Below, piece after piece: positions 36,501 through 48,997 of a DNA stretch of 64,000 nt. Made by a program: the position numbers and the translations under genes. How positions within the stretch are numbered: the stretch's first letter is position 1; each line of letters opens with the position of its first letter. This DNA is from Cenococcum geophilum 1.58 (lineage: Eukaryota; Ascomycota; Dothideomycetes; Gloniales; Gloniaceae), in NCBI GenBank assembly GCA_001692895.1, contig KV748194.1, forward strand, positions 1,670,746-1,734,745. The letters run 5' to 3'. The notes below the pieces were generated by a model. The model was not told where the DNA came from and searched no databases. It saw nothing but the letters and a program-made list of their open reading frames with translations.

Positions 36501-36790
36501 TAATATATTAAGGATAAAAAGCGAACGAAGTATTGGCTAAAGAATAAGTTAAGTGCACTAGAATCTAGTAGCTAATAATTAGGAAAAGTAGAGGCCTATA
36601 AAACTAAAAGGAGCTAGTAATAGAGCCTTAGACCCTTAAAGGAATTTAAGGACAATACCTAAATTTATAAATTAAATGGTAAGATTAATAGTTTAAAGTA
36701 TTAATAGATAGTGGAGTAATAAGGAACTATATCTTACTAACAGCAGTTAAAAGGATAGGGCTACTATATAGATAAAAGGAGCACTCTTAT
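33551..36790 (+). pseudogene. E3 Gag and Gag-protease spacer, RIPed and cut by E4
   Basis: The frame starts ATGCCACTAAAAGCAGCC (MPLKAATTTLLTAA) near 33551. Retrotransposon Gag continues to a zinc knuckle near 34556-34600 (INCGK-GYFARDYRSG). About 2 kb of further, decayed coding sequence follows, with readable pieces such as LKDKDKLRVDLKYP near 36190 and GVKRLNTLTRKIPYGRMLRW near 36410. The retropepsin site VLIDSGVIRNYI lies near 36690. E4 interrupts the frame at 36791. Confidence 0.8.
35152..35360 (+). repeat. TTAAGATAAGATAAG repeats in the E3 Gag-protease spacer
   Basis: About four dispersed to tandem copies of a motif close to AAGA(T/C)T(T/C)TTAAGATAAGATAAG, at about 35156, 35187, 35313 and 35335. 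They lie in the coding spacer, so they probably derive from an acidic or Q/D-rich tandem peptide repeat before RIP. Confidence 0.6.
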
Positions 36791-37109
36791 TATAATAGAA
36801 TCCCCTAAGAGGTACATATCCGATAAGACGGTAGGAGGTTTTATCTATGTCCCATCTATATTCTAGAAGACACAGTTAGATAGGTTAGGGGCAAGAGGTT
36901 TTACTAGCGTCTTAGAAGAAACATATAGGAAGCTAGTTCCCCTCTAAAGAAGAACTAGCAATTAGTCTCTGAATAGAAGTAATTAGAAGCATTTATCCTT
37001 TAATACGTAAAACTTATTCTACCTTTAACTTACCTTTAACTTACCTTCTACTTACTAGTGATACTGTTAATTAGATAATTATACGTTCCGGTTAGGCTAG
37101 CCTCTTATA
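36791..37109 (+). repeat. 5' LTR of E4
   Basis: Begins TATAATAGAATCCCC (TGTAACGG before RIP) and ends CCTCTTATA; same length as 44155-44473. Confidence 0.94.
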
Positions 37110-37439
37110 ATTCTAATTACTTACAATCCGTTAGGAACGTACGGCTATTAATTAACGATAACGGACTATACTCCTGTACCCTATAAAGCAACGTCCTTAC
37201 TGCAAGAGGCTTAAAGAGTCTCCCTAGAGGAGCATATTTCCTCTTTCTACAAAGAAGCTATGGCTGGTCTATCTAACCTTATAAGATCTTTAGGAATAAT
37301 TACCGCTGGGGAGTTATTAGAGCGGTTGCTATACAAGACCCTATAAAAAATAAAGGAGCTAGAGATATAATTAAGATAAGTATATTAAGACTACTAAGAA
37401 TAATTATAAGGACAATTAGGGGAAGTATAGACACCCTAG

Positions 37440-40400
37440 ACACGAAGCGGACTTAAAGGGGTAACGCTATACTATGCTATAATGTTAGAAAAACCTAAAT
37501 TCCGTATAAAGGAACTTAATAAGTACTATAGTAATAGTCTTTAGAACTATAATCGTTTTATTTAATAATATAAAACTAAGTTTTGGCTAGATCTAAAACG
37601 TTACTCTAATAAGTATAATTAGATACTAATTACTTCTACCTTCCTACGTAGCACTATTAAGAGTTTATAGACACGCTATAAGAAGAAACTTACTATACCC
37701 CTTAAATTTAGCGAACTTAGGATCTAGTTGGTTAATTAGATCTAAAACCCTACTAATTAAGGGATGGACTATAACTAGCGATACTACAACGCTAAATAGC
37801 GGGATGGTTAGACTGTGGTCTAATTTATAAACTACTTAGAAGAACTAGAAGACAATATACCCTACTTAGATTTATAGGATAACGCTATATAACTTTACCA
37901 GTTACTTACTAAGCTATAATCTAAGATTTAATAGGCTATATAAGAGAAGGGCGAAATTCCTACCTTTTAAGAAAAGCTTATCTCTAAAGCTACTCGGATT
38001 AAGAGTGCTAAAAAAGACTATTTAGGTAAGTAAAAGGAATAAGACGCCAATAATAAAGAGCGTAGGACTAGACCTAACTTTAATAATAGGGGCAAATTCC
38101 GACCTAACCGCTCTACAAAAGGATAATGTAAGCAGGCTTTATAGCCCTAGAGTAACACTAGTTAACCCTAAAATAATAATAGGTAGAGACCTAATCCGTA
38201 GAAGGGGAACTAGGAGACATATACCTGTTATAACTGCGGTAAGAAGGGCTATATAAGCCGCTTCTACCGGTAGAAGAAGTAAGAGTTAGCCTAATTAGGA
38301 AAAGAGATAGCCTAGTAGATCTTTACTCCCTTATACTAGGCCAGTAAGAGAAGAAGGGAGTAAACTACTATATAGTTATTCCTGTCTTTATTTAAGTTAA
38401 TAATAAATAGGTAATACGAGACTGCCTTATAGACAGCGGCGCGAGTATAGGGTTTATTTCTTAATTACTAGTAAAAGAATTAGATTTGGACCTTAGCGGC
38501 TTATAGGTGCGCACTATTTAAAGTATTAGAGGCTACCGGATTCTATGCTATAGGGAATAGGCTTTTTCCGTGGCTAGCTAGGACCGCGATGGTTTATGGG
38601 ATATATAGGAGATGCGCTTCTATGCCGCAGAAATTAAGGGGTATAACCTTATTTTGGGATACCTATAGCTTCGCCAAGTTAATCCGGATATTAATTGGCC
38701 TTTAGCCTTATATTAATATCAGAAGTCTTAACCACGCATTATAGTTAAAGATTAAGAGACTTTCTTAAACTATATATAAAAAGAAGGGTGGGCATATGCT
38801 ATATATGCCACTCTTAATACTAAGAATAGGGACACGGGATATTTATTTTTGGATGTCCGGCTATACGTAGTTAAGGAACTAGAGATTCTATAGGAATATA
38901 TAGACTTAGAGAATATTTCTAGTAAAGAGGCTATATAAACCTTACCTAACTCTATATTGGTTAAGTATAAGATAAATATAGGGGATAAACAACCTCCTTT
39001 TAGACCACTATATAACCTATTAGAAAATAAGCTGGCGGTACTACGTTAATATATAGTAGATAATCTTTAGAGAGGATAGATTTAGCCCTCTATAAGCTTA
39101 GCAGGGGTACTAATTATATTTATACCTAAGAAGAACAGGACCCTTTGCCTCTGTATTAACTATTAGGCGCTAAATAAGATTACTATAAAGAATTGCTACC
39201 TATTACCCTTAATAGGGGAGCTTATTAATAGGCTGTTGGGCGTAAAAATATTTATAAAATTAGATCTAAGAGATGTATATTATTAAATCCGGATTAAAGC
39301 CGGCGATAAGTAGAAAATAGCATTCTAAATACGGTACGGCCACTTTAAGTACCTAGTAATGCTATTCGGGCTTACTAACGTACTAGCGATATTTTAGGCC
39401 TATATTAATAAGGCATTATTAGGCCTATTGGACATAATATATGTGGTCTACCTTAATAATATTATAGTTTACTCTAATAACTACGAAGTATATATGTACC
39501 ACGTGTAAATAGTACTAGAAAGACTGTGGGAATATAAGCTCTATATAAACCTAAAAAAGTGCACGTTCTATACTATTAGCATTAATTTTTTAGGCTTTAT
39601 TATTAGCATTAATAGAGTATTAATAGAGAAAAGTCGGGTAGACGCTATTAGGGAATAGCCCTACCCTATAATATTTAGAGAAGTATAGGTTTTTTTAGGT
39701 ATAGCGAACTTCTACTAAACGTTTATTATTTACTACTTATAAGTAATACTCCTAATTACTAATCTACTAAAAGGATTTAAGAATGGTAAGAAGTTAGGAC
39801 CCTTTATATTTAGGGAAGCTGCTAAGTAGGCTATAGACTAGTTAAAGGATTTATTTACGTTAGCGCCTATCCTAATATACTTCTACTAGGAGCTATATAT
39901 ATACCTTAAAATGGATATATCCGGCTTTACCCTAGGGGCAATTATATCTTAATTAAAAGACGGAAAATAGTATTTTGTGGCGTTTTAGTTAAGGAAAATA
40001 ACCCCTATAGAGTAGTGTTATATAATATATAACTAGGAGCTACTTGCGATAATTATAGTAATAAAGTACTGGCGATATTATTATATAGGAAGCAATTATC
40101 CTATTAAAGTCCTTATAGACTATAATAACCTAGAATACTTTATAACTATAAAGGTGTTAAGCAGTTAATAAGCGAGATAGGTAGAGGCACTATTGCAGTA
40201 TGACTTTAAAATTATATACCGCCTAGAAAAGATAAATCCTGCTAATAGGTTGTTAAGACGTTTAGATTATAAGATAGGGAGGATCTAGGATAGTATAGGG
40301 GAAATAATCCCTATATTGCAAAATTTGCTTAGAAAGAAAGAAGACTCTTTCCCTAAAACTATAGAATTTTATAGTAGGGTAGAGGTCCTAGTAATACAGC

Positions 40401-42200
40401 TATAAAGTAATATGATTGTGGAGCTATAGGATATAGTTATAGACCAGGTTATAAACTAAGTAGATATTATAAAGTTGGCGTACCCTAGAATTAGCGAAAA
40501 TTCTATAGGATGTGCTAGAGGTGCCGCGGCACCTTTAACTTAACGGCGTATTAACTGTGAGTTTTCGGATCTAAGGGGGATAGGCAAGATACCTATCCGT
40601 AGCATGGTATACTATATAACGGTAAGAGAATCTGCTAGTACTAATAGTTTAAAACGTCTTATGCTACGCCTTAAGTCTATAATAGTAGTAGGCGAAATGA
40701 AAGTAAGTAATCTATATAAAACCTTTTTAGATCTTCTTCTTTAAGCTTAATAAAGGGACGCCTTCGCCTCTAGGGAGAGGTAGAAAGATATAGTAGAGAC
40801 TAACTTAGCTAGAGTTACTAAGAAGCTATAGCAGTAAGACTAAAAGGGTTTATTGCGCTTTAAGGGTGCTATATATGTCCTAAAGGACTAAGTAATTTAA
40901 GATAAAATTCTAAAGGTCTTTTATAATAACCCTTTTAAGGGTTACTATAGTGCTAATAAAACCCTAAAGGCCGTTTAAAGAAAATACTTTTAGGACGGAA
41001 TGTTTAAAGAGGTTAAGGACTATATATTAAGGTGTAATATATGCTAAAGGATATAGATATTTAGGTATCGCCTATACGGCGAGTTATTAGTGCTTCCTAT
41101 TCCGTAGGGACCTATATTAGAATTAATAATAGATTTTATTATAGACTTACCCCCTATTAAGATAAGAACTAGAGAGGTTGCTAATGCTATCCTAGTAATT
41201 ATTAATAGGTATATAAAGTTTTTAGGATACTTTGCTATTATAATAACGATTACAGTAGCAGAATTGGTAGACCTATTTTTAGAACGGTGGCTCTTATTTA
41301 GTATACTAAGGGGAATTGTATCTGATAGAGGTACCGTATTTAATAGTGTATTTTAGTCTTTATTCTATCTCTTATTAAAAATACGGCGAAGGATAAGTAC
41401 TACCTTTTACCTATAAATAGACGGGTAAACAGAGCGTCTAAATGCGTTATTAGAATACTACCTCCGCTACTATATTAATTATTAACAGGATAATTAGACA
41501 TTGTGGTTGGCTTTAGTATAGCACGTATATAATATAAGCATCTACAGCAGTATAAAAATAACCCCTTATAAAGCATTATTTGGGGTAAAAGTAAATAACC
41601 CCTAGAATGTTAAAGACATTATTCCTAAAAGAGAGGTACTAGTGGCGTCCGAAAGAATTAAGCAAATAAGAATTTATAGAGAGAAACTTAAAAAGCACTT
41701 ACTAGACGCCTAGGCTGTGCAAAAAAGGTACTATAACGAAAAATATATACTAAAAGAATTTAAGATAGGAGACGAAGTCTTACTATTTATAAAAAAATAT
41801 CCAAATAAAATGCATTAAGAAGAAGCTGGATTACTAGTGGCTTAGACCCTTTAAGATAGTTAAGAAAACTAAAGGAAACTAAGCCTATAAATTAGAATTA
41901 CCGAAATCTTATCTAATATATCCTATATTTTATATTTCCTTACTAAAGTTATACTGGAGAAAAGATAGTATAGAACCGCCCCTACCTAGCGAAATTAATA
42001 GGGAACTAGAATGGAATGTAGAAGATATTCTAAACTAAAAATAGCGCTAGAAGAAGCGCGAATTTTTAGTTTATTGGGAAGGATATTTCTAGGCGTATAA
42101 TAGTTGGGAACCTAAGGAGTACCTTTAGCTAGGATGTAATACCGCAATTAAAACCTTTCTAAGAACTAAAGGTAAAGACTTAGAAATGGTTCCGGATATA
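37440..42200 (+). pseudogene. E4 Gag-Pol polyprotein with C-terminal chromodomain, RIPed
   Basis: The Gag zinc knuckle reads TCYNCGKKGYISRFYR near 38222-38268. The protease reads CLIDSGASIGFIS near 38415. Reverse transcriptase is around 38990-39620, with the catalytic box YLNNIIVYSN near 39450. RNase H is around 39860-40200 and integrase around 40920-41620 (GYYSANKTLKAV near 40940; LISDRG-like near 41310). A well-preserved chromodomain (KKREFLVYWEGYSQAYNSWEPKEYL with stops, 42055-42130) defines it as a chromovirus. The chromodomain is thought to direct integration to heterochromatin, which fits a nest of this kind. Confidence 0.88.
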
Positions 42201-42754
42201 CTATAGGTAAAGTAACGGAAAAGACCCCGTAAATTAAAACTATAGGATTAAGTATAGGCATTAAGAACGGAAACATTTCGCTATTATAATAGGGATCCTA
42301 AAATCCTATAAGAGGAAGCCTATAGGGATCTACAGGAGAACTACTAGGGATACTATTTAAAGAAGACGCTGTTTAAGAAGAAGTAGTAGCACTATAAGAA
42401 GTGGCCTTAGGGATTTAGAAAGATCCCCTAGGGATAAAAGGAGAGTATCTAGCCTAGCACTAGAGATATGTAGTAGAGTTAATAGTACAAAGAGGAGTAA
42501 AAGGATAGCCTATAAAGAATTAGAAATTTTAAGAAATTATAAGGCACCTATAGGAATACTACCCGTTTATTATATATAGGGATTATAGTAGTATACTACG
42601 TTTATATAGATTATTACCAAAGCTTAGAATAAAGGCATTCCTAAAGTATAAAGTTAATTCCTAATAATAGGGCATCCTAAAGGTACCCAAGAGGCACTAT
42701 ATAAAGCTATTCTATAAAAAGAAGGAAAGAGCTAGGTAATAACTTAAATACTAG

Positions 42755-43930
42755 TAGTAGTAATAGGAGTCTCCTCTTCTATCTTAACGTTATTATTAAT
42801 GGTATTATCGGCTCCTCTATCCCTAAAAGCATTAGCACTTTTACTAATATTCTTCTTAGAATAATGGGTACTAGAAGGACTAGTATAGGCGGGAGACTAG
42901 TAAGGAGAACGTTTATCTTAACCTTTATTACTATCCTTAGTATCCCTAGGTTTTAAATTGGCGTCCAAGCAGGGATTAGAGAGATGTTAGCTAAAGGAGT
43001 TAGTATAATTCCTAAATAAGTCACTAAAGAAACTTACCTAGCTAGAGTAGCCCGCGTAAGAGTATAAATGTTATTATTAATAAGGACAAGTTGTTTGTAT
43101 ATACGTTCCTAGATACTATATATTTAAGAACATTATATCTCTATAGTAGTGGAAACCCTTATAGAATTAAAGAGTCTGCAAGTAAGGGAAGACACCTTCT
43201 GTCCCTACCTATTACTATTAGGATATTAGTAGAAATCTTAAATGGCGCGTTAGAGCCTATAAGTCTTATATATATAGATAGCGGGGATCTAGTATAATTA
43301 ACGAAATCTAGAATAGGACGGAATAAGAAATACTGGGATGTAGGTCTTTCTCCTACTGCGATAATAGGAGCACTTAAATTTATTTTTGCTAGAGTAAGGC
43401 ATCTTATAAATATAGGAAGGATCCTATATAAGAGTATAAACGCAGCAATGATAGCATTTTAGGGAAACTGCTATAGGAGCAATAGACACTGTCTGGGGCG
43501 TTACTGGGAGATTAATAACACTACTACCGGTTTAGGGACGCGTAGAAGGACTATAAGCTATTATAAGAGAATACTTTAAGAAGTTAGCATTATTATAAGA
43601 GATAAAGTAGGGATCTTATTACTTATAGACGCGTTAAGAAAAGATAATAAGGCAGTAATGGAAGTACGGCTGGAGATATAAAAGCTAAAAGGCGAGATAT
43701 AATAAAAATAGCCTATTTAAGAATAGGACGAATAGTGTTATTAATAGAAGGACGAGGAAAAGATGATGACTTATAAATAGAAAGAAATTAAAATAAAAGA
43801 CGTTATTATTAAGGCCTATTTAGGTAAATAGAAATAGTAGTTAGTTAACGTGTTGTACCGGATAACCTCTAGATCTATTTACAACAAATTCCTAAAATTA
43901 GAGAGGTAAATCCCACTAAATTTTTATTAC
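42755..43930 (+). pseudogene. possible third ORF of E4, after pol, RIPed
   Basis: About 1.9 kb separate the E4 chromodomain from its polypurine tract. Within it the plus strand keeps long coding-like stretches once RIP-type stops are ignored. The first is LVRRTFILTFITILSIPRF and IGVQAGIREMLAKGVSIIPK around 42890-43020. After one frame change, 43091-43297 is fully open (LFVYTFLDTIYLRTLYLYSS...), continuing as KYWDVGLSPTAIIGALKF and DKVGILLLIDALRKDNKAVM to about 43690. I recognise no family. The antisense frame at 43045-43520 is also rather open, so strand assignment is tentative. Confidence 0.4.
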
Positions 43931-44154
43931 TATTATTAAAATCCTATTATAAAAACACTATAAGGAGCTAGGGTGGGAGAAGAGCAGAGGAATAAAAGAT
44001 AAAGTAAAGTTCCGCGCTAGTAAAGAGCTAGTAATAAGTTGTATTATAGAGTACCTTTCTACTAAGGGTTTCCCTAGTGGTTTTAGCCGGAACTCTATAA
44101 AAGCTTAGTAGAGGCGAAGTCTTAGAGGACTAAAACCTTAAAAGGGGAGGTAAT

Positions 44155-44473
44155 TATAACGGAATCCCCTAAGAGGTATATATCCGATAAGACAATAGGA
44201 GGTTTTATCTATATCCCATCTATATTCTAGAAGACATAGTTAGATAGGTTAGGGGCGAGAGGTTTTACTAGCGTCTTAAAAGAAATATATAGGAAGCTGG
44301 TTCCCCTCTAGAGAAGAACTAGCGATTAGTCTCTAAATAGAAGTGGTTAGAAGCATTTGTCCTTTAATACGTAAAACTTATTCTACCTTTAACTTACCTT
44401 TGACTTACCTTCTACTTACCGGTAACACTGTCGATTAGATAATTATACGTTCCGGTTAGGCTGGCCTCTTACA
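44155..44473 (+). repeat. 3' LTR of E4
   Basis: Begins TATAACGGAATCCCC and ends CCTCTTACA; 319 bp, as the 5' copy. Confidence 0.94.
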
Positions 44474-44478
44474 CTTAT

Positions 44479-47400
44479 CTATTAGTTATAATCTTAGGAG
44501 ATCTAATAGCCTATAAAGGAGGTATTATTAATCTTAAAATAGAACCTATTTAGATAACTATTAAAGGGAGATAAATTAAGATGTCTTTTAATATACTACT
44601 ATTAGGGAATAATAAGGCAGTATTAGGAATGCCTTAGTTATAGAAATATAATCTAGAAATTAATTAGGTTATAGGTTAAGTTAATATTAAAGATACTTAA
44701 CGCCGTAAAATGTAATAATAAGCTAAAATAGTATAGTACTAAGTAGGAGCAACCTATGAAGAAATAGATAAAGGACTAAGTTATATACTAAAAGGATACT
44801 ATAAGTATGGTAAAAAACTATAGTTACTGGAAAGTAAAAAGCTGTTAAAGTATATAGTATAGGATTATAAGATAGAATTAGAACTAGGAATAAGTTTATA
44901 ATTCTTTCTAATCTATAAGCTTACTAAAGAAAAAGGGAGAGTATTAAAAGAGTTTATTTAGGAGAACTTATAAAAGGGATATATTAGACTATTATAGTTA
45001 TTAGTAGGATATCCAGTACTGTTTATACTAAAGAAAAATAGAAAACTTAGGCTATATATTAACTATAAATAGTTAAATAGCATTACTAGGAAGGATAGGT
45101 ATCCTTTACCCTTAATTAGCAAAATCTAAAACGGAATTAGTAATGCGTAAATCTTTATAAAGATAGATCTAAGATAGGTATACTATTAGATTAGGATTAA
45201 AAAAGGCAATAAATAAAAGGCAGCCTTTAGGTTAAAGGAAGGACTATATAAACTATTAGTAATATAGTTTAGATTAATAAATGCACCTATAACGTTCTAA
45301 AAACGTATTAATAATGTGTTAAGAGAATACTTAGATAAATTTATTATAGTATATCTTAACAATATTATTATCTACTTAATAAGTAAGGAAGAGTACGGAG
45401 AATACGTTAAATAGGTTTTAAAGAGACTATATAAAGAACAGATGCTAATAGTAATTAAGAAATGCGAGTTCTTTATAAGGAAGACAGATTTCGTTAAATT
45501 TATTATTAAATTAGGCCAACTTAGTATAGATTTAAAGAAAATTAAGGCTATAGTAAATTAGCAAGAACTAAAGAATATTATATAGTTAAGGTTATTTCTA
45601 GGGTTTTGCAATTACTATAAAAGGTTTATAGCTTAATAGTTAAAGAATATTAAGCCATTTATAAGGTTAATAAAGAAAGAAGAACCTTAGGTATAGGGAG
45701 AAGAATAAAGGAAACTATTTAAGGAGGTTAAGGAGTTGTTTACTTAAGACCTAATCCTTAAAATCTACTAACTAAAACTAGAGATAGTAGTTAAAATAGA
45801 TATATTAAACTTTATACTAGGGGTATACTTTCTATAAAAATATAAGGACGGATAGCACCTAGTAGTATATTATAGTTGGAAGATAATACTATTAGAACTA
45901 AATTATAACATCTATAATAAGGAGTTATTAGGTATAGTTATAGCGCTTTAGAAATAGAAAGCATTTTTATAAGGTATAAAGAAATTATTTATAGTTAAAA
46001 TAAATTATAAGAACCTAACGGGGTTCCTAATAATAAAAGAACTTAATTAGAAATAAGTTAGATAGGTAAAGATGCTTATAGAATACTATTTTAAGATTTA
46101 GTATACTAAAGGTATAGATAACGTATAAGTAGATGCTCTAAGTAGAAAGGCTAAACTATAAAATAATAAAAAGCCATTAGGGGCTTTACTGTAAAAAGAT
46201 ATAAACGGATTAATTAGGTATAATTATCCAAAAATTATAGTAATAAGAGAAATTAGTTAGAACTATAAATTACTAGAGAGTAACTAGTTATAAAAGATTT
46301 AAAATATATAGGTAGAGGATTTAAACTTAGAGTAGTATAAAAATAGAGAAGTAACGTACGTGCTAAGAAACATTATAAAAGAATTTATTAAGTTATTTTA
46401 TAAGGGACTAACTTAAAAATATAATAGAGCTATAGGCTTAGTATTAAGACTCTAAGAGGAGTATATTATTAATAGAATTTAGGAACTAGTAAGGTAAGTT
46501 ATAAAGAAATATCTAAATTACTAGAGAAATAAACTAATAAGGCATAAGCTATATAGGGGGCTATAACCTATTAAAATACTAGAAAGACTATAGGAGGTTA
46601 TATTATAGGACTTTATTATAAAGTTGCTAAAATTAAGAGATTCTATTACCGGATAAAATTATAATATAATTTTAGTAATAGTAAATAAGCTAATAAAGTA
46701 GGGATACTTTATAGCATACACAGAAGAAATCTTAGCGGAAGATATTACTAGAATCTATATTAAAGAAGTGTTTATATAATATAGAGCACTAAGTAAAATT
46801 ATATTAAATAGGGATTTAAGATTTATAGTAGTATTCTAAAAGGTATTTTTAGCGGAATAAGGAGTTTAAGCAGTAACTTTTACTGCATATTATCCGCAGA
46901 TAGACGGCTAAACAGAAAGATTAAACTAGATACTAAAACAGTATCTAAGGCACTATATTAATTACGTATAGAATAATTAGGTATTATTATTACTAGTTAT
47001 ATAGTTTATATATAATGCAATACCTTAAGAAGGAATAGGTATATTACTATTTAAGGCGAATTACGGGTATAAGCTAAGAATATTATTATCGCTATATTAA
47101 GTAAAGAAAATAAGTAGTATAGCTAAATAAAGAATAGAGATATTAATAAATCTTTATATAAACCTTACGGAAATAGTAAAGGTAGTATAGTTGTTAGAAT
47201 CACGGTGGGGGGGGGGGGGTTTTGGTTGCAATCGATTTCTTCTATTTATCTTTCTTCTCCTTCTATAGGTGGAATTTAATGGACCTCCTAAGCTCGCTTA
47301 GCTTACGTAATCAACCCAATTAGTTATAAGTAACCGTGTCTACTGTATTACAGAACCTTATTTAGACAATAGTAAAGAATAAAAAAGTACTATAACGCTA

Positions 47401-47780
47401 GGAGATCTAAGGGACTAGATTTTAAGAAGGGAGATAAAGTATAGCTACTACACAAAAATTTTAAAAGTTGACGACTAAGTAAGAAGTTAGACTATATTAG
47501 GCTAGGACCTTTTAAAATTATAAAAAAAAATTTACTAATTATATTTAAGTTAAACCTACTAGCTAAGATAAAAATCTACCCTATATAGTATATTGCAATA
47601 CTAGAGCTAGTATACGGGAATATTAAGCTACTAGTCTATAAAGTAGACACATATAAAGGATAAAAGGAAGATAAATAGTAAGTCTTAAAGATTATTAGCT
47701 ATAAGGATATAGACAATAAGATATAGTACGAGGTTAAGTAAATAGGCTATAATAAGACTACCTAGAAATTACTAGAAAAT
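44479..47780 (+). pseudogene. E3 protease end, reverse transcriptase, RNase H, integrase and chromodomain-like end, RIPed
   Basis: Continues E3 after E4 with the protease flank (KMSFNILLLGNNKAVLGMP near 44577). Reverse transcriptase is around 44880-45600 (INYKQLNSITRKDRYPLPLI near 45060; catalytic box YLNNIIIYL near 45353). RNase H is around 45780-46150 (YNKELLGIVIAL near 45905) and integrase around 46380-47180. A short unrelated insertion sits at about 47197-47344. The frame resumes with KKYYNARRSKGLDFKKGDKV near 47385 and LDYIRLGPFKI near 47490. A chromodomain-like end runs to about 47780. Confidence 0.85.
47197..47344. mobile_element. short GC-richer insertion with a G tract in E3 integrase
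   Basis: About 145 bases without RIP character interrupt the E3 integrase frame between EIVKVVQLL-like and LFRQ-IKKYYN sequence. The ends carry an inverted hexamer CACGGT/ACCGTG (47202 and about 47331), and a run of 14 G follows the left one. An internal hairpin AAGCTCGCTTAGCTT lies near 47290. It may be a tiny MITE; the exact ends and target duplication are not certain. Confidence 0.5.
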
Positions 47781-48571
47781 TTAAAGAACACTATAGGAAA
47801 GGTATAGGAGTATTAGAAGGGAAAAGGTTAGGCAATATTAATAAAGAAGAATCGCTAAAGAATAAGCTACCTAAGGGGGACGTAAGAGGAATAATTGCTA
47901 AACTACTTAGAGTTATTTCCTTCTCTATTAGAAGAGAATCTGTTTTTTTATTACTAAGTTCCTATAAGCCTTATTCTATAAGTTTCTACTCTTTAAAACG
48001 GACCTTTTTATAAACCTTTTTAAGACGGATTAACTAAGCGGACGTAGTAAAATAAGAATTAAAGGCGCGTTGCTAAGTATTAGCAGCCTCCTTTTTAGCG
48101 TTATAAGAATAATAAAGTTTAGTAAGGGCCACTAAGAGCTTATTATTAAGCTTTATAGCAGTAGATTAAACCTAAAACCCTAATAGCGATTAATAAGGGA
48201 ACTTAAAGACTATTAAGAGTAATAGGACGCGTATACTTAGCGTTAGAGATAGAGCGAATATTGTAGGACAATTAAATATTTACTTTAGTACACTCTAAGT
48301 AAGAAGAGGGTTGCTAAGATAAGGGACTTACTAATATAATATAAACTAACCCCTCTTTTATATAACGAGAATATAGAGACGGTATTATCTTACTAAGAGA
48401 TAATATTATAGTAATAATACGAGACCGACAAGCTATAGAAGAAGAAGAAGATACTTTAGGTATAATAAGTAATAATATTAACTAAATTAATTAGATAGAC
48501 ATTATACCTCTAGTAAATAACCTAGAGATGCTAGGTATCTTTAAGGATAAAGATAGAGAGGAGGGAGATAG
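47781..48571 (+). other. E3 3' region between pol and the LTR
   Basis: RIPed sequence with no recognisable domain, ending in the polypurine tract at about 48556-48571. It lacks the hairpin module seen in Copia, E1 and E2. Confidence 0.6.
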
Positions 48572-48992
48572 TATTATAAACGCTTTAAGTATAATATTAT
48601 AACTACTTAGAGAGGAGTTAAAAGAAGCTAGTTAGTTAATATAAGCACGGTCTAAGATGGAACTAGTAGAACTATATAACGAGGAATGATAAGTAGAGTT
48701 ATATAATATAATCTGTATAATCTGTATAATCTATAAGATCTATTATAGAGCGAATAAAGTAGATAGAGTAGATAAAGTAATAACTTTCTTAGGAGTACGG
48801 GTATGTATTTAAAGGACTATAGTCCCTACCTAGATAGTTCCTTCCTTATAGTAATTCTTAGAATATAATTGGAGTTAATCTATTAGGCAACCACTCCACC
48901 AGTTATTATTACGTTATTAACTTTCCTATATTACCTATATACCTAGCCTATTAACGAATCTACCGTAGTTCCTACTATAAGGTTCCGTTATA
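48572..48992 (+). repeat. 3' LTR of E3
   Basis: 421 bp. Begins TATTATAAACGCTTTAAG, the RIPed form of the 5' start, and ends GTTCCGTTATA. Confidence 0.95.
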
Positions 48993-48997
48993 TCTTT

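Larger units (their letters stand above)
36791..44473 (+). mobile_element. Ty3/Gypsy chromovirus E4, innermost of the nest
   Basis: 7683 bp with 319 bp LTRs (36791-37109, 44155-44473) and a perfect target duplication CTTAT (36786-36790, 44474-44478). A purine tract AAAAGGGGAGG precedes the 3' LTR. It splits E3 within the protease region. By stratigraphy it is younger than E3 and E1; its order relative to E2 cannot be told from nesting. Confidence 0.95.
33096..48992 (+). mobile_element. Ty3/Gypsy chromovirus-like retrotransposon E3, nested in E1
   Basis: Two 421 bp LTRs (33096-33516, 48572-48992) with perfect target duplication TCTTT (33091-33095, 48993-48997). A purine tract GAGAGGAGGGAGATAG precedes the 3' LTR. 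Without nested E4 the element is about 8.2 kb, long for the family because of a 2 kb segment between the Gag zinc knuckle and the protease. Confidence 0.95.

Noticed and set aside
43045..43520. Antisense open stretch in the E4 3' region (APIIAVGERPTSQYF...)
   Set aside because: The plus strand over the same bases is at least as open and in the sense of the element; kept only as an alternative.
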